In this document: piece after piece, positions 16,683 to 23,683 of the stretch
Layout: each line of letters begins with the position of its first letter
Numbering within the stretch: the first letter of the stretch is position 1
From: Nitrospirillum viridazoti
Lineage (GTDB): Bacteria; Pseudomonadota; Alphaproteobacteria; Azospirillales; Azospirillaceae
Length of the DNA: 64,000 nucleotides
Reading direction: 5' to 3' (one strand)
NCBI RefSeq assembly: GCF_007827975.1
Contig: NZ_VITT01000003.1
Made by a program: the position numbers and the translations under genes
Notes under the pieces: generated by a model
Told to the model about the DNA's origin: nothing
The model's input: the letters and a program-made list of their open reading frames with translations, nothing else
Databases searched by the model: none

Positions 16683-19229
16683 TCAGGCTGGGCCGACGCC
16701 GGCCACCAGCGCCGCCTTTGCCAGCGACAGTTCCACCGTGGCCGCCTTCAGCCCCTCGGCCTTGGCGGTCACGCGCACCGTGCCGGCTTGCTTGCCCGCC
16801 TGCACGATGGCGCCGCACAGGCCCTTGAAGGCCTTGCGATAGGGGGCGTGGTCGGGCTCCAGGCTGGTGGGATCGCCGTTGCCCACGCCCAGCAGGCGGG
16901 CGCCGCCCTCGATGGTGAAGGTCACCAAATGGTCGGCATCGGGGACCAGGCGGCCCTTGGCGTCGACCACGCTGGCCGACAGCACCGCCACGTCGTCGCC
17001 ATCGGCCAACAGCGTGATGCGGTCCGCGGCCAGGGTCAGGGTGTGGGCCGGGCCGGCGGTTTCCTGCCGCTGGGTCAGCACGCGCCGGCCGTCCTTGTAG
17101 CCGTGGGCCTCGATGGCGCCCGGCTGATAGGGCACGGTCCATTCCAGGTGGCGGTTGCGGGTGACGTCCTTGCGCCCCAGGCTGCGGCCGTTCACGAACA
17201 ACTCCACCGCGTCCAGGTTGCTGTGGCACCAGACGGCGATGTCCTGGCCCTCTCGCCCCGGCCAGGTCCAGTGGGGGAACAGGTGCAGGTGCGGCTGGTC
17301 CGGCCGCCACCAGGCGCGGTAGTAGTGGTAGTTGTCCTTGGGGAAGCCGCACAGGTCCAGGATGCCGAAGTTGGACACGGTGTTGGGCCAGTCGATGAAG
17401 GGCGTGGGCTCCCCGCGATAGTCGAAGCCCGTCCAGGCGAAGCCGCCGGAGAGGAAGGGGCGGCTGTCATAGAAGGTCCACCACTGTTCCGCCGTGCTGG
17501 CCCACTTGGGATACTCGGTGTCGTAGGCGGGGACGTAATGGCGGGCGTCGTCGTGGGCATAGACGCCCCGGGTGCAGACGGTGCTGGCCGTTTCCGTGCC
17601 GATCATGGGCTGGTTGGGGAAGCGGGCGTGGAAGGCGTCGATCTCATCCAGGTAGTAGTTGAAGCCCATGACGTCCAGCACCGGGCTGGCGCCCTGGCCG
17701 AATTTGCCGTTGAACGCCTCCGTGATCGGGCGGGTGCCGTCCAGGCGGTACACCGCGCGCTTCATGCTGGCGGCGATGCGGGCGCCCTGTTCCGTGCCGC
17801 GGTGGATTTCCTCGTTGCCGATGCTCCACAGGAAGACGGAGGGGCGGTTGCGGTCGCGCCTCACCATGCGCTCCAGCTGGCTCATGCCCTCCGGGTTGCT
17901 GGACATCTGGCGGGTTTCCTCCATCACCAGGATGCCCAGTCGATCGCAGGCGTCCAGCAAGGCCGGCGCTGGCGGGTGGTGGGTGGTGCGCCAGGCGTTG
18001 GCGCCCATCTCCTTCAGCCGCTCCACGCGATAGGCGTGCAGCCGGTCGGGCACGGCGAAGCCCACGCCGGCATGGTCCTGGTGGTTGCAGGTGCCCTTCA
18101 CCTTCACCGGCTGGCCGTTCAGGAAAAAGCCCTGGTTGGCGTCGAAACGCAGGGTGCGGATACCGAAGGATGTGTGATAGCGGTCGACCACTGCCCCACC
18201 CACACGGACCTCCGTCACCAGGGTGTGCAGGTTGGGCGCCTCCAGCGACCATAGGGCGGGTGAGGCCAGGGTGGCGGTCTGCGTCACGGCGCCGGTGTCC
18301 CAGGCGCCCAGGGCCAGGGGGGTGGCCTCCAACTGCAGGACGGCCGTGCCGTCGGGGCCCAGCACGGTGCTGCGGATCGTGAGATCCGCCGCCGGGCCCT
18401 CATTGGCCAACTCGGTGGTGATGGTGAGGTCGGCGCCGCCGGGCGTCACCGTGCTGCGCACGAAGGTGCCCCACTGCGGCACATGGGCGGGGGCGGTCTT
18501 CACCAGCCAGACATGGCGGTAGAGCCCGGCGCCCTCATACGACCAGGCCTCGCCCAGGGTGGCGTCCACGCGGATGACCAGGGTATTGGCGCCGCCGAGG
18601 ATGGCGAAGTCAGTGATGTCCACGCGGAAGGGGGCGTAGCCGCTTTCGTTGGTGGCGACGATGAAGCCGTTCAGCACCACCAGGCAGTTGCGGGCGACAC
18701 CATCGAACTCCAGCGACAGGCGGCGCCCGGCATCCGTGGCGGGCAGGGTGAAGCTGCGGCGGTACCAGCCGACGCTAGTCTCCGGAAACTGCCGGCCCAG
18801 GGGCTTGAAGCCCTGGTAGGCCATGGCCTCCGCCGCCTCCTTGCCCGGCAGCCGCGCCTGGGCGAAGGGCAGGTCCACCGCCCAGTCGTGCGGCAGGGTG
18901 ACGGTCGCCCAGTCCTTGTCGTCGAAATCGGCCTTGGCCACGGGGGCGCTGAGATCGCCGGACTTGGCATAAGTGCTGCGGTCGGCGCCGAAGCCGAAAT
19001 CCTGCAGCGGGTCGGCGGCATGGCCCAGATGGAAGCGCCAGCCGTCATTCATGCGCAGCCGCTCGCGCGGGGCCAGGTCGGCGGGTACGGGGGCAGGGGA
19101 TGCCGCGGCGACCTGCGCTGGCGCCGCCATCGCCGACGGGACACCGGCCGGGACCGTGCTCAGCGCGGCCCCAAGGGTGGGCAGCGTGGCGGCGGTGGCC
19201 AGCAGGCGGCGGCGGGTCAGGTCAGGCAT
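16683..19229 (-). CDS. Tat-exported glycoside hydrolase family 2 (beta-galactosidase-like)
   Basis: 848 residues. The N-terminus MPDLTRRRLLATAATLPTLG is a twin-arginine-type signal. Domains run: sugar-binding jelly roll (about 60-245), immunoglobulin-like domain (250-355), TIM barrel (360-640) with acid/base Glu473 (SIGNEEIHRG) and nucleophile Glu546 (MIGTETAST), then C-terminal beta domains (DUF4982-like from about 660). This matches periplasmic GH2 beta-galactosidases acting on plant oligosaccharides. No sugar transporter or regulator is adjacent, so linkage specificity is open. Confidence 0.9.
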   Translation of the reverse strand: MPDLTRRRLLATAATLPTLGAALSTVPAGVPSAMAAPAQVAAASPAPVPADLAPRERLRMNDGWRFHLGHAADPLQDFGFGADRSTYAKSGDLSAPVAKADFDDKDWATVTLPHDWAVDLPFAQARLPGKEAAEAMAYQGFKPLGRQFPETSVGWYRRSFTLPATDAGRRLSLEFDGVARNCLVVLNGFIVATNESGYAPFRVDITDFAILGGANTLVIRVDATLGEAWSYEGAGLYRHVWLVKTAPAHVPQWGTFVRSTVTPGGADLTITTELANEGPAADLTIRSTVLGPDGTAVLQLEATPLALGAWDTGAVTQTATLASPALWSLEAPNLHTLVTEVRVGGAVVDRYHTSFGIRTLRFDANQGFFLNGQPVKVKGTCNHQDHAGVGFAVPDRLHAYRVERLKEMGANAWRTTHHPPAPALLDACDRLGILVMEETRQMSSNPEGMSQLERMVRRDRNRPSVFLWSIGNEEIHRGTEQGARIAASMKRAVYRLDGTRPITEAFNGKFGQGASPVLDVMGFNYYLDEIDAFHARFPNQPMIGTETASTVCTRGVYAHDDARHYVPAYDTEYPKWASTAEQWWTFYDSRPFLSGGFAWTGFDYRGEPTPFIDWPNTVSNFGILDLCGFPKDNYHYYRAWWRPDQPHLHLFPHWTWPGREGQDIAVWCHSNLDAVELFVNGRSLGRKDVTRNRHLEWTVPYQPGAIEAHGYKDGRRVLTQRQETAGPAHTLTLAADRITLLADGDDVAVLSASVVDAKGRLVPDADHLVTFTIEGGARLLGVGNGDPTSLEPDHAPYRKAFKGLCGAIVQAGKQAGTVRVTAKAEGLKAATVELSLAKAALVAGVGPA

Positions 19230-19372
19230 GGCAAGCGTCCCCCAGGGTGCGGCGGTTTATAAATAATATATAATATCCAATTTGCGCTGCGTAAAAGCCT
19301 TATGACCTTCAAGGCGCTTGATCGGCGGAAGCGGTCGGGTACACGCTGGCGATCTGTAGCCGGGAGGGGGCC

Positions 19373-19603
19373 ATGCGGGTCGCAAAGTGGGGGAACAGCC
19401 TGGCCGTTCGGTTGCCTGTGGCGATGGTCAGGGCTCTGGGGTTGAAGGAAGGCGACGAGGTCGAAATCCATGTCGCGGACAGGCGGGAAGTCGCTGTCAC
19501 CCATAAGCCCGGACGGGAGGACTTGTTAATACGTCTGCGTTCCTTCCGGGGGCGGCTGCCAGCGGATTTCAAATTCGACCGTCACGACGCCAATGCGCGG
19601 TAA
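19373..19603 (+). CDS. AbrB/MazE-type antitoxin (orphan)
   Basis: 76 residues: MRVAKWGNSLAVRLPVAMVR then LGLKEGDEVEIHV, the swapped-hairpin AbrB DNA-binding fold of VapB/MazE antitoxins, with a C-terminal toxin-binding tail (LLIRLRSFRGRLPADFKFDR). This variant normally precedes a PIN-domain toxin whose ATG overlaps the antitoxin end. Here an ATG at 19593 does overlap the stop, but the frame behind it reads MRGKVIGPRPA and soon runs into the end of the opposite-strand map gene. The antitoxin therefore appears to have lost its toxin. Confidence 0.8.
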   Translation: MRVAKWGNSLAVRLPVAMVRALGLKEGDEVEIHVADRREVAVTHKPGREDLLIRLRSFRGRLPADFKFDRHDANAR

Positions 19604-19610
19604 GGTCATC
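19593..19610 (+). pseudogene. Possible remnant of a PIN toxin start
   Basis: The codons read MRGKVI. Many PIN toxins paired with this antitoxin type begin MRGKV followed by LLDTN; here the homology stops at once and map sequence follows. This is suggestive only: five codons could match by chance. Confidence 0.3.
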
Positions 19611-19629
19611 GGGCCTCGGCCGGCCGCGA

Positions 19630-20406
19630 TCATAAGCCCGCCCGCCTCTTTCTTTCCTCCGCGCGCAGGGTCAGGACGCGTACGCCGGTGGCGGTGACGG
19701 CCACGGTGTGCTCGAACTGGGCGGACAGCCTGCCGTCCACCGTCACCACCGACCAACCGTCGTCCTTGGTTTCCACCTTGGCGCTGCCCTGGTTCAGCAT
19801 GGGCTCGATGGTGAAGACCATGCCCTCCTTCAGGCGCAGGCCCGTGCCCGGCTTGCCGAAGTGCAGGACCTGCGGTTCCTCGTGCATCTCCCGGCCGATG
19901 CCGTGGCCGCAATATTCCCGCACCACGGTGTAGCCATTGCGCTTGGCGTGGCGCTCGATGACATGGCCGATGTCGCCCAAATGGGCGCCGGGGCGCACCT
20001 GGCGGATGCCGTGCCACAGCGCCTCATACGTCGTCTGCACCAGGCGCCGCGCGGCCGGCGCCACCGCGCCGATCAGGTAGGTCTTGCTGGAATCGGCGAT
20101 GTAGCCGTTCTTCTCCAGCGTGATGTCGAAGTTGACGATGTCGCCGTCCGCCAGGATGTCGGTGGCGGAGGGCACGCCGTGGCAGACGACCTCATTGCGG
20201 GAACAGTTCAGGACGTAGCCATAGCCATACTGCCCCTTGCTGGCGGGGCGGGCGTGCAACTGGTTGACGATGTAGTCCTCGACCCGGTCGTTGACCGCCA
20301 GCGTGCTGAGGCCGGCCAGGGGCATGTCGTCCAGCATCTGGAAGACGCTGGCCAGCAGGCGCCCGGCCTCTCCCAGCTTTTCGATCTCGTCGGGGCGCTT
20401 GACCAT
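19630..20406 (-). CDS. map: Type I methionine aminopeptidase
   Basis: 258 residues from ATG 20406 (MVKRPDEIEKLGEAGRLLAS). The five metal ligands are present: Asp94 (NFDIT), Asp105 (ADSSKTY), His168 (YCGHGIG), Glu201 (TIEPML) and Glu232 (QFEHT); catalytic His76 is in CHGVPS. The enzyme removes initiator Met from nascent proteins. The NFDIT/DSSKTY variants of the usual NIDVT/GDTSRTF differ from the housekeeping form, suggesting a second, accessory MAP. The start overlaps the stop of a ParD-like antitoxin gene (TGATG), and no Shine-Dalgarno precedes it, so translation depends on coupling. Confidence 0.93.
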   Translation of the reverse strand: MVKRPDEIEKLGEAGRLLASVFQMLDDMPLAGLSTLAVNDRVEDYIVNQLHARPASKGQYGYGYVLNCSRNEVVCHGVPSATDILADGDIVNFDITLEKNGYIADSSKTYLIGAVAPAARRLVQTTYEALWHGIRQVRPGAHLGDIGHVIERHAKRNGYTVVREYCGHGIGREMHEEPQVLHFGKPGTGLRLKEGMVFTIEPMLNQGSAKVETKDDGWSVVTVDGRLSAQFEHTVAVTATGVRVLTLRAEERKRRAGL

Positions 20407-20627
20407 CAGGAGGTGGGTTCCAACGGGCGGGGTTCCGGTTCCAGATGGACGGAGGCCATCTTCAGCTGGATGCGCAGGATGTCGTTCAGCGACAGGGTGG
20501 GGTTGGCCTCCGCCAGCATGCCGATCTTCATCCAGTATTCGGCCTGGGCGTTGATGGACCGGCACAGCACGGTGCTGGCCTTGCGCACCTCCTCATGCAG
20601 GTCGTCGTCGATCTTCACGATGCCCAT
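20406..20627 (-). CDS. ParD-like antitoxin-family protein
   Basis: 73 residues: MGIVKIDDDLHEEVRKASTV then SINAQAEYWMKIGMLAEANP, a ribbon-helix-helix-type N-terminus of the ParD-like family (PF11903 type). GGAG precedes ATG 20627. A 28-bp palindrome overlaps its promoter and ribosome site, as expected for an autorepressor. The gene downstream is not a ParE or PIN toxin but methionine aminopeptidase, coupled by a one-base overlap. Whether the protein has any antitoxin activity is not shown by sequence. Confidence 0.75.
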   Translation of the reverse strand: MGIVKIDDDLHEEVRKASTVLCRSINAQAEYWMKIGMLAEANPTLSLNDILRIQLKMASVHLEPEPRPLEPTS

Positions 20628-20638
20628 TGGGCTCTCCG

Positions 20639-20666
20639 ATATATGAAACGTATACGGTTCATATAT
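20639..20666. promoter_or_regulatory. 28-bp palindromic operator of the parD-like/map operon
   Basis: ATATATGAA (20639-20647), CGTATACG at the centre (20649-20656) and TTCATATAT (20658-20666) form a near-perfect palindrome with a single mismatched pair (20648/20657). It covers the -10 region and lies 12 bases above the start codon. RHH antitoxins bind such sites. Confidence 0.7.
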
Positions 20667-20686
20667 TCACGATCGGGCGGCGTCAA
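20658..20686 (-). promoter_or_regulatory. Promoter of the parD-like/map operon
   Basis: On the minus strand TTGACG (20686-20681), a 17-base spacer and TATGAA (20663-20658). The -10 lies inside the palindromic operator, so bound repressor would block polymerase. Confidence 0.55.
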
Positions 20687-20735
20687 CCGACGCTGTCGAT
20701 TCCGGATAGTCCGATTTTGGGGGTGTCGACTCATC

Positions 20736-20776
20736 TTGACCGGGCCAGCGACTCCGGATTAGAACATAACAAGAAC
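20736..20776 (+). promoter_or_regulatory. imuA promoter with LexA (SOS) box
   Basis: GAACATAACAAGAAC at 20762-20776 is an exact alphaproteobacterial LexA box (GAAC-N7-GAAC). A promoter TTGACC (20736-20741), 17-base spacer, TTAGAA (20759-20764) overlaps it, so LexA would occlude the -10. It lies 14 bases before the imuA ATG. Confidence 0.9.
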
Positions 20777-20790
20777 ATCATCCCGCACCC

Positions 20791-21822
20791 ATGAGAGACC
20801 AAGGCAGCATCCCCATGCCCGCCATACCTCCCCCCATTTCCGCAGTTCGGCCAATGGCTTGCCCAAGAGGGACTTATCCTGAAGAGGGACAGTCTGAGGG
20901 TGCCCTGGACCGTCAGCGCCTGCTGGCGGTGCTGCGGGAACAGGTGCGCGCGGTGGAGGCGCCAGGGACCGGCCGGGGCGTCGTGCCGCTGGGGGTGCCG
21001 GCGGTGGATGCCCATCTGCCGGCGGCCGGCCCGGGGGAAAGCGGCGCCCACGGCCTGCCGCGCGCCGCCCTGCATGAGGTGGCGGCGGCGGGCGATCTCG
21101 ACGCGGGTGCCGCCACGGCCTTCACGGCGCTGCTGGCCGCCCGGCTGGCGGAACAGGTGCGCGGCCCCATCCTGTGGATGACCCGCGCGCCCGACCTTTA
21201 CGCCCCCGGGCTGGACGCCCAGGGGGTGGGGCCCGGCCGGCTGGTGGTGGTGCATGCCGCCTGCGAGGTCGACCTGCTGTGGGCCATGGAGGAGGCGTTG
21301 CGCTGCCCGCGCGTGGGCGCCGTGGTGGGGGAGGCCGGCGGGCTGGACCTGACGGCCAGCCGCCGCCTGCACCTGGCGGCGGAAACGGGTGGCGTGCCGG
21401 GACTGCTGTTGCGCCTGAACGCGGGCAAGGGGGCCGCCATGAAGGGCTTGAAGGGTGCTGGGCGGGGCAGTGGGCGGGGCAGCGGGCGGGGAGACACCCA
21501 GGCCCCCGCCGCCGTCACCCGTTGGCAGGTCGGCACGGCGCCCATCCACGAACCTCTTGCAGGGGATTGGGGCAGCGCCGCTTCGGCCTTCACCGGTCCC
21601 GCCTGGCGGGTGGAGCTGCTGCGCTGCCGCGGTGGCCGGCCAGGGGCTTGGACCCTGTATGAACGCGAGGGCCGGCGGCTGGAGGCGGCGGGCCAGGTGG
21701 CCGTGCCGGCGCCGGAAACGCCGCCGCCCGCCTCGGCGGTGGTTCCGTTCGCCCCGACCCAGCTTCCCTTGACTCAAATCCCCCCGGCCCAACTCCCCTC
21801 AACTGCGCGCGCGGTGGGCTGA
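20791..21822 (+). CDS. imuA: ImuA, RecA-like accessory protein of the SOS mutasome
   Basis: 343 residues. The conserved core LPRAALHEVAAAGDLDAGAA and the strand GPILWMTRAPDLYAPGL match ImuA (RecA/SulA-related) proteins that support ImuB and DnaE2 in translesion synthesis. A low-complexity Gly/Arg/Ser insert is seen near residue 225 (GRGSGRGSGRG), and the C-terminus is Pro-rich with TQLPLTQ, which loosely resembles a clamp-binding peptide. Start 20791 is favoured by position after the LexA box; ATG 20815 is possible. imuB begins three bases after its stop. Confidence 0.88.
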   Translation: MRDQGSIPMPAIPPPISAVRPMACPRGTYPEEGQSEGALDRQRLLAVLREQVRAVEAPGTGRGVVPLGVPAVDAHLPAAGPGESGAHGLPRAALHEVAAAGDLDAGAATAFTALLAARLAEQVRGPILWMTRAPDLYAPGLDAQGVGPGRLVVVHAACEVDLLWAMEEALRCPRVGAVVGEAGGLDLTASRRLHLAAETGGVPGLLLRLNAGKGAAMKGLKGAGRGSGRGSGRGDTQAPAAVTRWQVGTAPIHEPLAGDWGSAASAFTGPAWRVELLRCRGGRPGAWTLYEREGRRLEAAGQVAVPAPETPPPASAVVPFAPTQLPLTQIPPAQLPSTARAVG

Positions 21823-21824
21823 GC

Positions 21825-23525
21825 ATGCGCCGCATCCTTTCTCTCTGGCTGCCCACCTTCGCCACCGACCGCGTGCGCCGGGGGATGACGCCACCGCTGG
21901 CTGCGGACGCCGCCCTGGTGACCCGCCTGTCGGACCGGGGGCGCCTGACCGTGGCGGCGGTGAACGCGGCGGCGCGGGCCAAGCGTCTGGTGCCGGGCAT
22001 GGGCCTGGCCGACGCCCGCGCGCTGGAACCCCAGGTGCGGGTGGTGGACGCCGATCCCGAGGGCGATGTCGCGGCGCTGGAGCGGCTGGCCGACTGGGCA
22101 AGGCGCTACACGCCCTGGACGGCGGTGGACCCTAGCGATCCGCCGGGTTTCGGCCCCAAAGGTCTTGGTGGGGGACCCGGCCTGCTGATGGACATCACCG
22201 GCTGCGCCCATCTGCTGGGTGGGGAGCATGAGCTGCTGCTGGACCTGGAGCGCCGGCTGGCCAAGGCGGGGTTCGAGGCGCGGGCCGCCATCGCCGACAG
22301 CATCGGCGCCGCCTGGGCGCAGGCCCGCTTCGGCGCCCAGCTGGTGGTGCCGCCGGGCGGGGCGGCCGAGGCCCTGGCCGACCTGCCGCTGCCGGCCCTG
22401 CGCCTGGGCAGCGATCTGGTGGCCAGCCTGCGCCGCGTGGGCCTGCGCCGGGTGGGCGAACTGATGCGCATGGCCCAAGGAACAGGAGGGGGTGCGGGAT
22501 CCAAGAACCGGGCGGCGCTGGCGGCGCGCTACGGCGCCCAGGTGGCCCAGCGGCTGGACCAGGCCCTGGGCTGGGTGGAAGAGCCGCTGTCGCCCCGCCG
22601 CGCGCCCACCCGCCACACCGCCCGCCTGACGGTGGTCGACCCCCTCTCCACGCCCGAGGGCCTGGCCCAGGCGGTGCGCCACCTGCTGGGCCGGGTGGCG
22701 GCCAGCCTGACGGCGGCGGGGGAGGGCGCGCGCTCGCTGGAGCTGGAGGCCTGGCGCATCGACGCCGGCCACGACGCCCCGCCGCAGGTGCTGGGCGTGG
22801 GCGCCAGCCGCCCCAATCGCGACCCCGCCCATCTCTGGCGTCTGCTGGAACCGCGCATGGACCAGCTGGAGCCGGGGGCGGGCTTCGAGGTCATGGCCAT
22901 TTCCGTCACCCACGCCGCCCCCTTCGATGGCGGCCAGGCGGTGCTGAGCGGCGACGGGCTGGCCGACCTGGCAGGATCGCCGGCGGCGCAGGCGGGAGCG
23001 GCGGCCGGTGCCGGCAACCCCCTGGTGGCCGATCCGCCCATCGCGGAACTGGTGGACCGGCTGGGCGCCCGCCTGGGTCCTGGCCGGGTGCTGCGCCTGC
23101 TGCCCCGGCAAAGCTGGATACCGGAGCAGGCGGTGCGGGCGGTGCCGGCCGAGGCGCAGGACAACAGCCCGCCAGCGGCCCCGCCGGCACCCGAGCCTCT
23201 GGCCTGGCCCGCCGACCGGCCGCGCCCCATCCGGCTGCTGCCCCGGCCGGAGGCGGTGGAGGTGGTGGCCCCCATCCCCGACGACCCGCCCCTGCTGTTC
23301 CGCTGGCGCGACCAGACCTATCGCGTGGGCCGGGCCGAGGGGCCGGAGCGTCTGCTGCCGGAATGGTGGGAGGGGGGCGAGCGCCGGCCCAACCCGAACC
23401 CCGAGCCCCGCGACTATTACCGGGTGGAAGATGCCGAGGGCCGGCGCTTCTGGCTCTATCGCCTGGGCCTCTACCACGACGGCGGCCCGCCGCCCCGCTG
23501 GTTCCTGCACGGCTTTTTCGGGTGA
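21825..23525 (+). CDS. imuB: ImuB, Y-family polymerase-like mutasome protein
   Basis: 566 residues. It begins MRRILSLWLPTFATDRVRR, as ImuB proteins do, and carries Y-family palm/finger segments (NAAARAKRLVPGMGLADARAL and LLMDITGCAHLLGGE) but not the full acidic catalytic set; family knowledge says ImuB is a non-catalytic hub binding the beta clamp, ImuA and DnaE2. A possible degenerate clamp motif is QAVLSG near residue 370. It follows imuA by two bases and precedes dnaE2 by 158 bases. Confidence 0.92.
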   Translation: MRRILSLWLPTFATDRVRRGMTPPLAADAALVTRLSDRGRLTVAAVNAAARAKRLVPGMGLADARALEPQVRVVDADPEGDVAALERLADWARRYTPWTAVDPSDPPGFGPKGLGGGPGLLMDITGCAHLLGGEHELLLDLERRLAKAGFEARAAIADSIGAAWAQARFGAQLVVPPGGAAEALADLPLPALRLGSDLVASLRRVGLRRVGELMRMAQGTGGGAGSKNRAALAARYGAQVAQRLDQALGWVEEPLSPRRAPTRHTARLTVVDPLSTPEGLAQAVRHLLGRVAASLTAAGEGARSLELEAWRIDAGHDAPPQVLGVGASRPNRDPAHLWRLLEPRMDQLEPGAGFEVMAISVTHAAPFDGGQAVLSGDGLADLAGSPAAQAGAAAGAGNPLVADPPIAELVDRLGARLGPGRVLRLLPRQSWIPEQAVRAVPAEAQDNSPPAAPPAPEPLAWPADRPRPIRLLPRPEAVEVVAPIPDDPPLLFRWRDQTYRVGRAEGPERLLPEWWEGGERRPNPNPEPRDYYRVEDAEGRRFWLYRLGLYHDGGPPPRWFLHGFFG

Positions 23526-23683
23526 CGTCCGCCCAACCCCTAGCCGTGACCGTTGAGGATGCGCCCCGGAGCGCAGCGACTAAGCCGCGACTGCGGCCGC
23601 CGGAAGTTTCTGGGGAGCGCAGCGGACCGGAAACTGAGGACAAGCCAAGCCAGCGGATGCTGGCGCCCGGCGTCTGAGGGAAC
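23526..23683. repeat. Structured imuB-dnaE2 spacer
   Basis: The 158-base spacer carries an 11-bp direct repeat GGAGCGCAGCG (23568-23578 and 23614-23624), a hairpin AGTTTCTGG (23605-23613) with CCGGAAACT (23627-23635), and a small hairpin CCAGC-GGAT-GCTGG near 23651. No ORF. This looks like a short repetitive intergenic element inside the operon. Confidence 0.5.

Noticed and set aside
21455..21515. Short GC-rich tandem repeat (GGGCGGGGCAG) in imuA as a CRISPR-like or iteron array
   Set aside because: It is an in-frame Gly/Arg/Ser low-complexity insert in a coding gene; no spacers.
21760..21815. TQLPLTQ tail of ImuA as a beta-clamp-binding motif
   Set aside because: Clamp binding is a property of ImuB in this system and the tail is a low-complexity Pro/Gln repeat.
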